This document shows positions 42,502 to 56,093 of a stretch of 64,000 nucleotides of DNA, in pieces. The position numbers were made by a program, and so were the translations under genes. This stretch comes from Selaginella tamariscina (lineage: Eukaryota; Streptophyta; Lycopodiopsida; Selaginellales; Selaginellaceae), in the NCBI GenBank assembly GCA_003024785.1, contig PUQB01000341.1:126516-190515 (forward strand). Reading direction: 5' to 3'. The notes under the pieces were generated by a model. The model ran no database searches, was not told the DNA's origin, and saw only the letters and a list, made by a program, of their open reading frames with translations. The stretch's first letter is position 1. Every line of letters begins with the position of its first letter.

Positions 42502-45500
42502 TCACTTCTTCCCAGCTGCCGGATAAACACCAGAAAAGTTCGGAATCCTATTTAGATGTCTCAAAGATCTCTCAGCGAGCTGCCTGGACCTGTAGTTCCC
42601 GTGTCTAAATGCATCCACAATGGAAGTATGCACGTCCTGGTTCGCAACAATATTCTGTGCTAGATCCCCATTCCTCAGCACCCTCTCCACCACCCACGCA
42701 GCTCGCTCACGCAAACCTTCCGTCCGTGCTGCTGGAGAATCACCAGAACCGGCGATATCGCCCTGCACTGCTCAGTACCTGCACACCCCTCTCTACATCG
42801 CAAGGCTCGTGTATGCGTTGACAAAGCTTGTAAGCTGCCTCCACAATCTCAAGTTCTCTGTGTCCAAACACGCCACAAGAGGATCCACGCTCCAGCCTAA
42901 CCATCACAGACCAAATATCATACACACCTGCGTGCTGAGAGAGAGAGAGAGAGAGAGAGATTACCTCAAGAAGACATAAGGTAGACTTGGCTGAGCAGCG
43001 GCCAGCATGTACTGGACAAAGCCCGACCGGTTTAGGACGCCGCTGAACACAACAGAACATCCCAGTTGAAGGCACAGGCTCGGGAATAACTGAGAGATGC
43101 TTAGACTTCATGGACATGTTCTCCAGGGCAATGGGCAACCACTTCTGAACACCATCAAGGCTCACAGTCTGAAGAGAGAAGTGAACAGTGCACACAGGTT
43201 GTTGTCTCTTGCCAAAGCCAGCATCTCTGGGTCATCCAGGTCGTATGTGAACTTTGTCAGGATTGCGACGAGTCCCTCGGTTGAATGAAGCCACATATTT
43301 ACCTGCTCCCACACGTACCACTCCACGCTTGAGATCATTTATACGGTTTAAAAGGATGGGTACCACGCCCTCCTCAAGCAAGGCACGGGTTAGGCTGTAG
43401 TCTGTGACCGGAAGATTCGCAAGTAAACCAGCTGCTGCAACCATCTCCACGTTTACTCCTGTCTGTTCCAGGAGCTTCACAAGCGTACCGAGCTGGCGTG
43501 TCGTGATACGCAGTCCGTCTGCAATCTCCTGCCCCATGTGAGATGAGAGGCAATGAAGGAGCCTCACAGACGTTACAAAGAGCTCCTTCTGTGGTGCCTC
43601 AAGGAACTGTATGAGGCTGACCAATGCACCAGCACTCTTGATGTGCGAGACTATTTCGGCAATGCCATTTGGGGATGACGCAAGGCCGAGGAGTACCTGG
43701 AGGAGCCTTGCTTCAATTGCAGGGCCTGTGTTGCTGATGAGAAGAAGTAAGCTGTGTACGTGCTGCTCCGAGGTTAATGTGTTTCCATCCTCGTCAACTT
43801 CCACGCCTTCCCAGTCCTGGGATGAGTTTACTATGTTTGCTAGGACAGTAGCTGCTACTTCTTTCATTCTTGTTGGAACCTGGTAGTAGAATAGCTTAAC
43901 AATGTTCTTACATATATGTAGAAAAACGCATACGCACAGATTGGAGTATACTATGACACACGCACGCACGCACACGCACACAACCTGTTGAATGCTAGCC
44001 ACAAAGAGGTCCCTAGTCAAAGGTGGAAGTATGCCAGCTTTCACTAGGAGACCTCCATTGCTCTCAAGTGTTGAAAGTGTCCTCAGAGCTTTCAATGCGA
44101 CTTCACGGGATCCAGTGTTGTTGCTCTGTAGCATCTGGAAGAAAACAAAATATAAGCACACAACTCACACACATTACTTAGGATCTTAAGTACCTGTATT
44201 AGAACTCCACTTCCTTCTTCAGCTAAACGCTCTTTCCCTTCACTGTTTAGTGGAATGTCTGCAATATAGCTAGCCATTTGCACTTGTTTCTCATCTGGTC
44301 CTGTAGACATAAAAGTGTATGACACTCTGCTACACTTACTACATACACACGCACACATACTTACCCTCCAACAGGTGAGTGATGAGAGGCTTGAGACGAC
44401 CATTCTCAGCCATCTGACGAACATTTTCATCACAAGCTTCAAGGTTGTTCAGGGTCTCATCAGCACGTTCAGCAGAGAGTGGGTTCTCTGACTTGCTACT
44501 TGTCATTCCAACCAAGATCAATATAGCTCCACTGGAAGATCCAATCTTCTTACATAGTGAGTACGATTTCGAGAGCTCTAACAACAGTGACACTGCTTCT
44601 TCTCGCTCTCTTGAAAGCTCCCTCGACAGGCACTTCACTGCACTCCATATAGCTGTTGTTTTCCCTATCTCTTCCTGATAGTATTAAAACGTAAGAACAT
44701 TATACATATGTAATGTATAAAGGTACCTTTATATCCTCGTCATTCTCAGCAAGAACTTTCAGAGTCTGAAGTGCCTTACACCTGACTTCCTCGCTGTTCT
44801 TGAGGCAATTCACGATCATGGGGATCAAGCCTTCATTCCTCACCTTGGACTTGTTGAACTTGTTCTGCATACACAGCTCCTCAATCTCATCAAGCCCCTC
44901 AAGTATGTCGATCTCAGATCCTCCTGAAAGCACCGGTCCCATGCTCTCGATCTGAGCCGACTCATTCCTGCCACGCCACTCCTCAATCGTGTTCCTCAGT
45001 GCAATGCTCGGCTTCAACTCAGGATGACGGAGAACTGTGGATGTCATGGGACACGTAACAGGCTTACCGTTTCTCCTGCACTCTGCAAACCACGCCTCGA
45101 TCCCTTTCCGCTCGTATATCTTCCCCGTCTCAACTATAGCCACCGGGTCGGCCATAACCTCGTGTGTCAACGGACACTTGAATGTCTCGTAAGCCTCCTC
45201 AAACTTCCTCCTCCGACGTCCCCCACCTCTCTCTGAAGGCAGGGTATCTCGGGCCTGCCTTCTTACAAAATTGTCGAACATGGTCCCGATCAAGTTTGAC
45301 ATGTGAAGATCATCTGGACCCTGTACATCGTTCTTGAGAAGCTCGATCTGGTTCTTGAGAGCGAGGGGATTCTTGGTGAAGTCCTCAACCCCAACTGTTC
45401 GTGCTATATCCACCAGAATCCCCGTCTGAAGAGCTAAATCGCTACGTATGCTGCTCGTCTCGCGCTCCAGAGCTCTGCAGATGCGCTCCTCCGACTCCTT

Positions 45501-45896
45501 CACTTGAAACTGGACATTCTGCATCTCCTGTGAGAGGTTGTTCATGATCGACTTGGTTTCATCTCTGGCTGGGATGAGCTCCAGGTTCTTCCCCATGGCG
45601 TGGGTTATGCTCTCCAGCTGCCGGACGACTGACCTGCAGTGCGTGAGCAGATACATCTGGCTCTTCGTGGTGCAGACCGTGATGAGCTCATGAGCAGCAT
45701 ACAGATCTTTCTCTAAGACTTCAATCATGTCATCGTACGCGCCACCGGATCTCTGAAGCTCGTATACGATAGGTATCAACTTCTCCATATAGTCTGCAAG
45801 CTGAGAGAAGCTGTCATGCTCGAAATTCACTTGGCGGGCAGACTTTGCTACGCTATTGAGCTTCTCCGAGAACTCCTCTTCCCCATTAGTGGCCAT
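42502..45896 (-). CDS. PUB44: U-box/ARM-repeat E3 ubiquitin ligase of the SAUL1 (PUB43/PUB44) type
   Basis: Exons: 45896-44727, 44674-44365, 44300-44194, 44134-43985, 43879-42965, 42934-42502. Exon 1 codes for the plant U-box N-terminal helical region (residues about 1-240) and the U-box (FKCPLTHEVMADPVAIVETG, then GKPVTCPMTS), followed by EELCMQNKFNKSKVRNEGLI, the beginning of the ARM repeats. The ARM array runs to the end (DDPEMLALAKDNNLCALF, ALENMSMKSKHLSVIPEP, VDAFRHGNYRSRQLAERS, IPNFSGVYP), matching the SAUL1 family, which regulates senescence and immunity at the plasma membrane. Exon 1 reads cleanly for 1.2 kb. The 3' exons contain four single-base losses, near 43280, 43172, 42762 and 42724, all repairable by one base. 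The gene is otherwise complete and co-linear with the family, so these are likely consensus errors. Confidence 0.92.
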
Positions 45897-45899
45897 TCC

Positions 45900-46372
45900 G
45901 ATATATCCCAGCTACTATGCACCTACAACATCAGCTGGGCAGCATTTTCCAGCTTCTAAGCTATGAACTAGATAAGAACTATTAGATTTGCACTCAAATG
46001 GGTAGCATTTCTTCGTTTCTGCATGATCTGCATGAAATCTACCATAGATTTCTTGCGGAGATTTATTTGCTAAGAACTAAGTGCAAATTTTCACCTGTAG
46101 CGGCAGAATCGCCGCCTTGCATCGGGACCGCTGTAGCTTCATAGGGCTTTGAACTGATCAAACTAAACAGCTCACGCGTCCGTGTGGGACAAAGCACGAG
46201 CGACAGGCGTATATTCTTCTCAACAAGAACCCTAAAACAGGGGAATTCATATTTAGGGCACATTTAGGGCATATGGGATGCTTATGTTTGTGGAATATCC
46301 GAGGAATCTGATCACATGAGTGGATGATATTTGAATGTGGTTCTAGATTTTTTAGGGCAGACAGACAAGCTA
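45900..46372. promoter_or_regulatory. Divergent upstream region between the E3 ligase and PGRL1
   Basis: The two genes are head to head, with 476 bp between their start codons. Open frames here on the minus strand (46063-46263) have no recognisable domain. Both 5' UTRs and promoters must lie here; no clear TATA box was pinned down. Confidence 0.4.
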
Positions 46373-47549
46373 TGGCGCTGTGTATCAAGCTAGGAGCTTC
46401 TCTCCTTCGTGATTCACTGTCTCTGCGGCGAGCACAACGATGCTCACAGGCAAGTAAGTTCACATATCGAAATGGGCTGCAGAGATTTGAGAGTTTTGAT
46501 GAAAGCCACTGAAAAACAAAGTAAGCCCTGTGTGTGTGTGTGTGTATCTATATGTATATGTGTGTGTAGTGCCATTTAAACATGAGTATTGTATATTTTG
46601 AGCAGCTGTGGAATCGAGCGGAAAGGAGGATATAAGTGATAACAAGATATTGCAATACTGTAGCATTGACAAGAAGAAGGATAAGAGGTCTATAGGTGAA
46701 ATGGAGCAGGAGTTTCTGCAAGCACTTCAGGTGTGTGCTACACACTGTCTGTGTTCTTAAACATTTCTAAGATAATATTGTGGAGAGAGAGAACAGCTCT
46801 ACTCTCTACATCAATTGGACTAAATAAACACCTCTCTCTCTAATTGCATTCACAATGTGAAGTATATAGAGAGTAGAGCTGAACTCTCTCACTGCACAAC
46901 ACGCGCGCACACACATGTTATGTATGCATTATGGTCATTGATTCTCTTGTGTTACAACAGTCATTTTACTATGATAAACAACCAATTATGTCCAACGAGG
47001 AGTTTGATAATTTGAAGGAGGAGCTTCTCTGGGAAGGCAGTAGTGTGGCGATTCTAAGTAAGCTTTAGAATCGGCACACACATACGCGTACACACACTCA
47101 CACATGCACACGTGCATATTATTTATATATACATTACTTACATACTCTTTTTCTTTTTTCTACAGGCTCTGATGAACAGCGGTTTATGGAAGCCTCATTA
47201 GCATATGCAGCCAGGAAGCCTATATTATCTGATGAAGAGTATGATCGACTTAAGCTTAAACTCAAGGTCAGTATTGCTTGTTAATAAAATTGTTCCTCAT
47301 TATTTAACTTTGGTCTTTTTACCAGAGAGCAAATAGCAAGGTAGCTATTGAAGGTCCAAGGTGTAGTTTGAGAAGCAAGAAGGTAATAATTAGGAGATAC
47401 TAAGTTCTCAAGATGTAAAATTTTCATTCTTTTTACAGGTTTATAGCGACTGTACAGTAGACTATCTCAAAATGACTGCTCTCAATGTGCCAGCCGCTAT
47501 CATTTCCCTCCTTGTGTAACGTCTTATTACTTGTGTGTGTGTGCGTGCG

Positions 47550-47582
<33 letters not shown>

Positions 47583-48349
47583 AGGGAGAGGAAGAAGAAG
47601 AAGAATGTATGTAATAAAATAAGCATGTCTATAACTAACACATACATATATTCATTGAAATCTGGTTACAGTGTGTTCTTCTTAGATGACTTGACGGGAT
47701 TCGAAATCACCTATCTTCTCGAGGTATATATAACATACTATTGTATACTATATGGATACTGTATATACGTATGCATAAATATATAGTTTTTAATGATACA
47801 TATACAGCTACCACAACCATATGCATTCATATTCACCTGGTCCGTGGTGCTACCAGAACATTCTTTGCAGCACGTTTTATCACAGACTTAATTTTCAAGG
47901 ATGCTCTTATTCTTAAGGTATTGTATTCTAATGTTTTTCGTGTATCAAGTGTGCATTAAACCAGGGACCTTGTCCCAATTGTGGAAAAGAGATAAACTCC
48001 TACTTTGGGAGTATACTCGGAGTTGCAAGTGGTGGCACTACCAATGAGGTCAAATGTGAACAGTAAGTTTAAATATTTAGTTATATAACATAACAACTAT
48101 ATATAACATACAAGCACACACGTATACACACACACGGGTATATTTGTTTGATATGTTACAGGTGCAAGTCTCTTCTGACATTTGACTCAGGAACACGGTT
48201 TATCACACTTGAGAAGCTTCCAGGAGGGAAGGTTAGAGACGTGTGAGAGCGCATGTGTCCACGCTGTGTGTCTGTGTGTTTTGTTCCTGTGTGTGTAATG
48301 TGTATATATATGCATTTATGTCTATATACCTTGCTTGTCATACTTGTGT

Positions 48350-48389
<40 letters not shown>

Positions 48390-48435
48390 TCTCTTACAGA
48401 ATAACAAGGCAAAATCTGCTCCGGCTCAAGCTTAA
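46373..48435 (+). CDS. PGRL1: PGRL1 (PGR5-like 1), thylakoid cyclic electron flow protein
   Basis: PGRL1 works with PGR5 in antimycin-sensitive cyclic electron flow around photosystem I in the thylakoid membrane. Exons: 46373-about 46529 (transit peptide MALCIKLGASLLRDSLSLRR), 46604-46729 (SIGEMEQEFLQALQ), 46961-47058 (SNEEFDNLKEELLWEGSSV), 47167-47266 (SDEQRFMEASLAYAARKP), 47324-47381 (GPRCSLRSKK), 47439-47515, 47672-47723 (FFLDDLTGFEITYLLE), 47808-47917, 47965-48062 (CPNCGKEINSYFGS), 48162-48231 and 48400-48435 (stop). Two hydrophobic membrane segments fall in 47439-47723 and 47808-47917. The C-terminal CPNC and CEQC pairs match the redox cysteines known for the family. One base is missing near 47856, and another indel lies near 46495 in exon 1. 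Exon phases agree everywhere else, so this is a functional-looking gene. Confidence 0.95.
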
Positions 48436-48439
48436 TTAA

Positions 48440-48861
48440 GTTAGCATTTGGTTTAATATATTATATGTAAAGTTACAACTGTAATAAAATGCAGAGGTTT
48501 AAAATATGGAGCCCTAAAACAGGGGATCTAGGGTTTAGAGTTTCTTTCTAGGTCAGTAATGGGGGTGGTGCGGCGCCTTGTGCCAAGATTCACAGCACAC
48601 GCATAATTTTAAATCAGGTATATTTTAAATTATGTATAATAATTTAATAGAAATTGCATTACATTTAATTAGAAATTTTTGGCATATCTTACATTTTACA
48701 GTTTACTAAATTTTGAAATGTATTTGAAATATTTATGAATTATTCTCAATTAAATACAGGTTTACCCAAGGATAGTTTCACCTATGCAAGTTCAAAGGTT
48801 TCCATTGACATCATCCCATGCGTTGGTAAGTTTTACACACACACACCACACACACACACAC

Positions 48862-48917
<56 letters not shown>

Positions 48918-49244
48918 TCATGTATATAAAATAGTTTTTAATATATAAGAAAACAATATTCTTTTGTCTTAGATAATTACAGCTTTTAAATTAAAAAATT
49001 TAAATAAAAAATCTATCACATGCAGTCAAGTTGACTTAATCATATACCAGGACCCATGATATCGATGTATGAAATCTTCTACAGTTGTTCTTTCACTTTG
49101 AGTGACCTAATCAAATTCTCTTTTGCAGATAGTCCTGTGTAAACAGCTAAACAAGTTTATATCTAGCTTAAGTTCCAATGGATGTTGACACATGTCATTG
49201 CTTTGAGCACCTTATCCAACATCGGTCTCATATACAATCTGGTA

Positions 49245-49327
<83 letters not shown>

Positions 49328-50040
49328 ACATTGTAGACTTTGCGTCTATGCCATGAGTTCAAACTTTAGAGATTGGCCAGCACTAACAAGGATATAATTC
49401 TAGTAAGGGTCCACAGAGGCATGATTCGGGACCTTGTTACATCATCTGGCTTGGACGGAATCTGATCACAAATCCCAGAAGTTTCTCATAACTCCCCGTG
49501 ATGTATGTATGTATATACATACACGTGTCATGTGTATACGTATGTGTACACATGGACACCCACACATCCCCGATATTTCCCACCACTTCCCATTCACTTT
49601 CTCCCTGGACCACCTGTTCAAGTCACTCAAAGACTCCGTAAAATACGATATATTATAATAAATACATATAATAATATATAATATATAATTCACACCACAC
49701 AGAAATAAAAAATACCATACGGAGTAAGTCGAAAATATCATAGAAGAACGACGAGAATACTTCACGGGAAGATTAAAGTCATTTCACGCGCTTTGACATT
49801 GCAAAGTATTATATATATTTATATAAGTATATTCGTATTATTTTATATATACATCTATAGATATATATACATTACATTTATTGAGTGTCATTGTAAATAT
49901 AAATCACTGTGCATATCTACGTATGAGTATGGACGTACAATATGGCAGTGACAGGGCTTCAGGAATCTAGGGAACATACTTACGTGTAGACGGGTATTTA
50001 TAGATGTCTGAACTCACATATTTATTTACGCTCCTGGAGT
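48440..50040. other. Intergenic, microsatellite-rich
   Basis: Between PGRL1 and the WRKY upstream region. It contains (CA)n-(TA)n compound arrays at 48836-48915 and 49250-49325. A few splice-like segments (ttaaatacag followed by an open stretch to cgttg|gtaag at 48760-48834) are noted as a finding, but no gene could be supported. Confidence 0.5.
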
Positions 50041-50041
50041 T

Positions 50042-50076
50042 GGTCAAGATACTGTTCACTCTTTGACCAGTCAAAG
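50042..50076. promoter_or_regulatory. W-box cluster upstream of the WRKY gene
   Basis: GGTCAA (50042-50047) is a W-box on the minus strand. CTTTGACCAGTCAAAG (50061-50076) carries a W-box on each strand in near-palindromic arrangement (TTTGAC-CA-GTCAAA). Three W-box cores in 35 bp, about 540 bp before the start of a WRKY gene, fit the well-known auto- and cross-regulation of defence WRKYs. Confidence 0.6.
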
Positions 50077-50614
50077 CACGGGCTTACGTCGGATCCCGGA
50101 GGTTTCGAGGGACTAAATCTGGCCACGTCAGACTGGAGGACTGCGACACCTGTCCGGAATGAACGGAGAAGCTGTCGGCCGTCCATCGGGGACAATCCAC
50201 GAGCCGTTGGATCTACTGCAATTGTCTGACTGGTTAAACGAATCGTGCCCGTTGATGAGTTGTAGTGAAGGCCACTTGGTGTGCAATCCGGCCGTCGAAC
50301 AGAAATGAGACGCCTCAGATCACTTTGTGAGACGTCATCTTGGCCGTGTGTTTTGAGATTTCACGGCTGAGATGTCACTCCCGCTCAGTATTTAGAAACT
50401 AAATGGGCATTGAAGCCATCTTTCGGAAATTCAAAAGCAATTACATTTCTCCGTATAGCTTTCGTTTCTTCTGAGCCTGACGTGTGAAGAATCCTGTTCT
50501 TCACGGTTCAAGCAGTGAATTTTATAGACATTTGGATCTAACATACTGCCAGATTCGATTCTTCGACTTGGGCACTTGGTTTTCCCCGTATTCCACACGG
50601 CCCAAGAACGAATT

Positions 50615-52521
50615 TCCATGGAAACATCGAGATTAGATGAGGATGAGAGCAGCTGGGAGCTCGGGGACTTGGTGAAGAAACCCACTCCCTTCAGGCCGCT
50701 CATTTCAAGACCGCCCATGACGCCGATCAGTTCCATGGTTGCTAGTTTCCTCCGGTCGGACGAGGAAACAATCATAAACTGTCCGGTTTCCCCATCTCGG
50801 ACACTCTCATACTCAAGCTTTGCTGAGAGATTAGCCGCCAGGAATGTGACCACCGAATCGCCCGATCCAATTTCCATTTCGCGATCCCACTGCCTCACAA
50901 TCCCAGCAGGAATCAGCCCAACAAGTCTTCTCCTCGATTCTCCGGTTTTGTTCTCATCCAAACTCCAGGTATGCCAGTGTCCGAGTTCCAGTCCTCGGTT
51001 GACTCCGTCTTGACTGACTTGATTGACTCCAAAGCTCGTGCTAGACCACGCACTTACTTGTTTGGTTTCCAGACAATGTTGTCTCCCACAACGGGGACAC
51101 TGGCAACGAATAACGATCAAAGCAAGGAACTCGACATGGATTCAACCAGTTTCGTGTTTAAGCCATTCGCTCAACAACCGCTTTCGTCCTCGTCTGCAGG
51201 TTTTCTGGTAAGGTCTAGCACAGTCAATGTCTTACATGTCTATAATTGATCATATCTATGCAGGATTTTGGACAATTCCCGAGCACCAACATGCTTGTTA
51301 AGCAGGAGACACTGCAGGAGCAGGTCGATCGAAAGCCCGAGCCGAAGCAGAACCCGAGTCCTCCTCCTCCCCAGGAGAACAACTTCCCCGCATTTGTGGA
51401 GAGACCATCCGAAGACGGATACAACTGGAGGAAATACGGTCAGAAACAAGTGAAAGGGAGCGAATTCCCCCGAAGCTATTACAAGTGTACACAACCAAGC
51501 TGTCCGGTGAAGAAGAAAGTGGAGAGATCCTACGATGGACAAGTGACAGAGATTGTTTACAAAGGGGAGCACAACCATGCTAAGCCTCAACTTAATCGTC
51601 GTTCTTCAAGCAACTATAGCAACAATATGAACAATAGTACGAGTAGTCTGGTCAGTGCTAACGAAGGCTCCGAAGTCGAAGAACCGACGAGGACATACGA
51701 GCATCTGTCTCCTTGTTCTAGCTTTGATGAAGAGAGACTCTCCGGTGATGAAGATGAGAGCGACTCTAAACGCAGGTTAGTACATTTGCTTAAGTCTTGT
51801 TTATGGACTAATGCTTGGTTAATTACAGGAGATTAGACAACAATAACCAAGTGACAGCGATCCAGAGAACTATCAGAGAGCCTCGTGTGGTGGTTCAGAC
51901 TTTGAGTGAGATTGACATACTAGACGATGGTTACCGCTGGAGAAAATACGGTCAGAAAGTTGTTAAAGGAAATCCTCACCCCGGTAAGTACTTAATTAGT
52001 ACTTAATCCATGCGTGTTTAACGTTAATTACAGGAGCTACTACAAATGCTCAAACAGTGGATGCTCAGTGAGGAAACACGTAGAGAGAGCATCAAACGAT
52101 CCAAAGTCAGTCATTACGACGTACGAAGGAAAGCACAACCACGACGTACCAGCTCCTAAGCACGGTTCCGCTGCTAATCACGTCACTAATCACGACTAAT
52201 CACGAGAAACCACCGTCGACCTCCGGCAATGTGGGAGGACCCTCACCGTCGATTTTCTCCGTGAGTGGCTCATCACTTGGCTTTGGTAACAACTACACGG
52301 GATTGTACTACGAGCAGAATCAGGCATATTCCCAGAATCAAGGTGAAGTATATTCCCAGAATCCGGGCCAGGCATATTCCGAGAATATGTTCTTGAGCTC
52401 GTCTTCGTCGCAGGATCTAAACAGTGTTGTGAAAATGGAGCAACCACAGGAACAGTCTGAATACTTTTCCTTCCAAGGGTTCCTGAATTCGCCTGGTTCA
52501 ATCCCTTACCTACAAGTCTAG
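50615..52521 (+). CDS. Group I WRKY transcription factor (WRKY33-like)
   Basis: It carries two WRKY domains. Exons: 50615-50969, 51073-51208, 51264-51776, 51829-51984, 52032-52521. The N-terminal region has a Ser-Pro-rich MAP-kinase-target/D-like segment, [20 protein letters not shown], then SPTTGTLA after the first intron. WRKY domain 1: [21 protein letters not shown]-x4-C and HNH (about 51411-51585). WRKY domain 2: [20 protein letters not shown], interrupted by the conserved R-type intron, then [17 protein letters not shown] and HNHD (about 51925-52160). The C-terminal tail is Gln/Ser-rich and ends [11 protein letters not shown] frame change near 52195, in a repeated actaatcacg motif, joins VTNH to [10 protein letters not shown]. 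An upstream in-frame ATG at 50576 is possible, but [12 protein letters not shown] is the more usual kind of start. Group I WRKYs bind W-boxes in pathogen and stress responses. Confidence 0.93.
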
Positions 52522-52723
52522 CCTTTGCCCTTTTGCCCTTTTGCCCTTTTTCATGTTCCCCCTTTTTATTGTACATGGCTCTCACTAATTGTGAAAATGT
52601 ACTCTCTCAGAGGCAGATTCTCTGAAGAAATAAAACTTTATAACCTTTTTCTTACAATATTTATAACTGTAAGGCTACCTATATATACATAACTGCAGCA
52701 GATAAACACCTCCTTTTGTATAG

Positions 52724-52755
<32 letters not shown>

Positions 52756-54646
52756 ATGTATATGTTATGCATATGCGTGTGTTGTTTTGTAGTTTTCTAT
52801 TGACCCATGAAGAATGTATACATTAAATAATGTATATATTAATAATAAATATCTAAACATGCATGCTGTTGACAGCTGAAGAATTGATGAAAGAAGAGGA
52901 TACACACACCACACACACCGCACGCACGCACACACACGCATACACATATTATATGATCTGATAGTGCATAATCTACAGTGACTAATTAGATTGTTCTCAA
53001 CAAAGTTGTTTTGGATCGAAGCGGCTGAGTGGAATGCCAGGAAAACTAACAAGTTTCTCACCATGTTCAATATATAATAGCATTATCAATTATAATTAAT
53101 TATTAATTTTTTAATTTAAGTATATTTCTAGAACATCTGAAATAAATTATTTATAATTTACTTCATTCCCATAGTCAACCTTGGATAGTGCTTTGCTACA
53201 GACAACAAGAAGACTGACAAGATATTAGTGCTATCTAGTACATGTATGTTTTGAACCCCCATGTGAGAAAATATATATATATATATATATACACATACAA
53301 CGTATACACATGTAAGGACCCACGTATATACGCAATAAATATAGGCTTGTGATGCAGAAAGTGAAGCTGGAGCTTTAGTTACGAACGATGATGCTACTAC
53401 TAGATGGTACATACATGACCGTCAACGTTTGACTGGTCTCTATTCAAACTTAGTCACAAGCTTAATTAAGCATAATTAAATCTTAATTAAAGTGATTATA
53501 CTTGTGGTCTACGGGAATACTTGTCACAACTAGAAACAAAAAAGAAGCAACAAAAAGAGAGAGTGACTGAGTACCTTTATAGATGCCAGAGTGAAAAAAG
53601 TCTATGAATAGAATATTCTGATGTGTGTGTGTGTGTGTGTGTGTGGGTGTGTGTGGGTGTGTATAGACATAGGTCAATCATGGTTTTGTGATTACATGCT
53701 TTTACTTTTCACTTTCTCCCTGTGTTTATATCAAGCAACTTTTAGTCAACTATTTTCCTATGTTTTCCTGTCAAATCTGTACTTGGGGAACACCTATATC
53801 ATATGTGTGTGCATATGGAAGCATTCCTGTAATACTTTTGTAGCGATTACGACATGCACTAGAAGCAAATATACTATACAATTGTGCGTGTGTATGTGTG
53901 TGCGTGTGTGTGTGTGTGTGTGATGCTAAAGGTGCGAAGAACTTTTGACCTTGATCTTCTTCAAGAATTCAGTGGACGGGTAGTTAGTAACTGAGCGAGA
54001 GAGAGAGAGAGAGAGAGATTAAAGTGCGGCAATCAAAGACCAGTACACACAAAATTTTGACCGCGTCATATTAAGATATTAAAATATTAAATTTTATTTA
54101 TAGTAATTATTAATTTTTACTTTGTAAATAATTTTATAATTAAATATTAATAAAGTATTTAAATGCAATAAATTATATATAATAAATAATTAAGAATTTA
54201 TAAATTGAATTAAATATTATTTATTCTGAGTTATGGTTTAAAATAAACTACACAATTTATATTGAAAATTATATTTTTATTATGTACTATATGGATTAAA
54301 AATAGTGTTTTAATGAGGAAATTAAAACACTATTATATAATACATATCAAGTTAAACATAATTATATATTGATAATTGCTAAATACTTTTAGTATTTTTC
54401 TTTAACTTCTTTGTCACATTTTAAAAAAAATTCGATCATTTTTCGTGTTAAATTAATAACATTAAATTTGATATTTTTCATGTTAATATAACAAAACAAA
54501 TAATAATAAATTTGGTCAATCTGTAATTATTAAAAGTATCCTTCAGTTTATTATCAAAGTTAATAGGTAAGTTAATATTTAAATTTATTAATAATAAATA
54601 TCTTAAATTTTAATATGGATGAGTAAAAAACAAGTATATATAAGTG
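52522..54646. other. 3' flank of WRKY and AT-rich intergenic DNA
   Basis: Just after the stop is a short tandem gcccttttgcccttttgccc, then aataaa signals near 52628 that could serve polyadenylation. The rest is AT-rich with (TA)n at 52722-52745 and 53270-53290, a (TG)n at 53622-53645, (TG)n at 53884-53921 and (GA)n at 53996-54018. No gene was recognised. Confidence 0.55.
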
Positions 54647-56093
54647 TTAGGGTCTCTTTGCACTAGCATTTACGTTACGTTAGATTAAATGTCATAGTTA
54701 CACTAACAAAAGAATTTGCCTTCACTTTCTGTTAGGTTAACTAACGTAATGGCTTAAAACAGCTTTGCATAGGGTCACTATTATGTTAGGTTAACTAACA
54801 TAACGACAATATCTTCGCACAATATTTTCGTTAGGTTATGTAATGGTATGTCACTTCACACATAATTTCATTATGTTACCAATCTAAATTCCATTATGCT
54901 ACTGATCAAAAGTCAAAATTCAAAAATTCTAAAAAACACTAAAAAAACATTATACTTATCTCCTTAATAAGTGATATATAAGCACATTTCGTATGATAAT
55001 ACCATCTTCAACATCTCTTTTATGATTTCTTGGAGATGTATCAGAGTTTTAACTCGGAGGGTTAACACATGGTTACCAAGTGGCCTTCCGATGTTAATTC
55101 CATGTGTGAGCAATGCTAAGTCTTCTAAGATAACCCCAAGAGTTTGACCCAGATGCCTAGTTAAATAAAAGACTTAGAGTTCTACCCTAAGTCCCCTAGA
55201 ATGACCATTCTCGAACCCTAAAGGATATCCCAAATAGACTTCAGGATCCTATCTTAGTAGACCTAGACAGGCTCATGCCCTAACCCGCAAAGGAGATGTG
55301 TCCCACACATGTCTTGTGATAGAGGTAAGGCATCGTCACTTACAACTTGAGGAATCACCCTCATTCGAGAGTACAACCCCTTTAAGGTGTCAAGGGTACC
55401 CTGAACCACGATTAACCCCTAAGGGTTTGAGTCCCTAGACCTAGGGTTAGTATTTAGTGAGGACATGAGTGTGCGCCGTAGGCAGACATGAATGTTTTGT
55501 TAAGCAAACTCCCTAAGGTTAGGTTTAGATAACCCTAAGTACATGCCCTTTTGTGAGTGCCTCACAAAAGGGTTCATGCTAATAAGCTTAGGTTGTTTAA
55601 CCTCTGGATTCCAAAAGAGAACACTCCCCTAACCAAGTGTGATAAAACACACCAGTTACGAGACCTAACCTCCCTTGAGTAGATACTCAAGGCTTAGCAC
55701 CCTAGTGCGAGCACAAACATGCCTGTTTACTAGAGTATCCAACCCCTTGGCAACAATCCCATGACACAACCCCAAAGGGCGTGCCTCGGGTGTTGTATCG
55801 TGTGACATTTAGCCCAATGTCACATCTCTATATGGCACTACCTTCCATGATGTGGGCTATCATGCCATAGACCTTAGATTCAAGAGTTGCACCAAGTGCC
55901 ACAAACGTGGCTCCTAAATGCCAACTATAGAACCCCTTGGTGAACTTTTATGAAACGGGTAATGAAACCTATCAAACAAGATCCCACGCTCACAGTTGGA
56001 CAAGGACACAGATGTGCCTTGCTTGGCCATGAGTCTTACACCTAGCTTGACGTGGAGGAGGAGGCTGGAGACAAGCCTTAACCTCTACCTCTT

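Noticed and set aside
50431..51120. A 229-codon open frame antisense to the WRKY gene
   Set aside because: It lies opposite the confirmed WRKY N-terminal exons and intron and shows no domain; it is a shadow of coding sequence.
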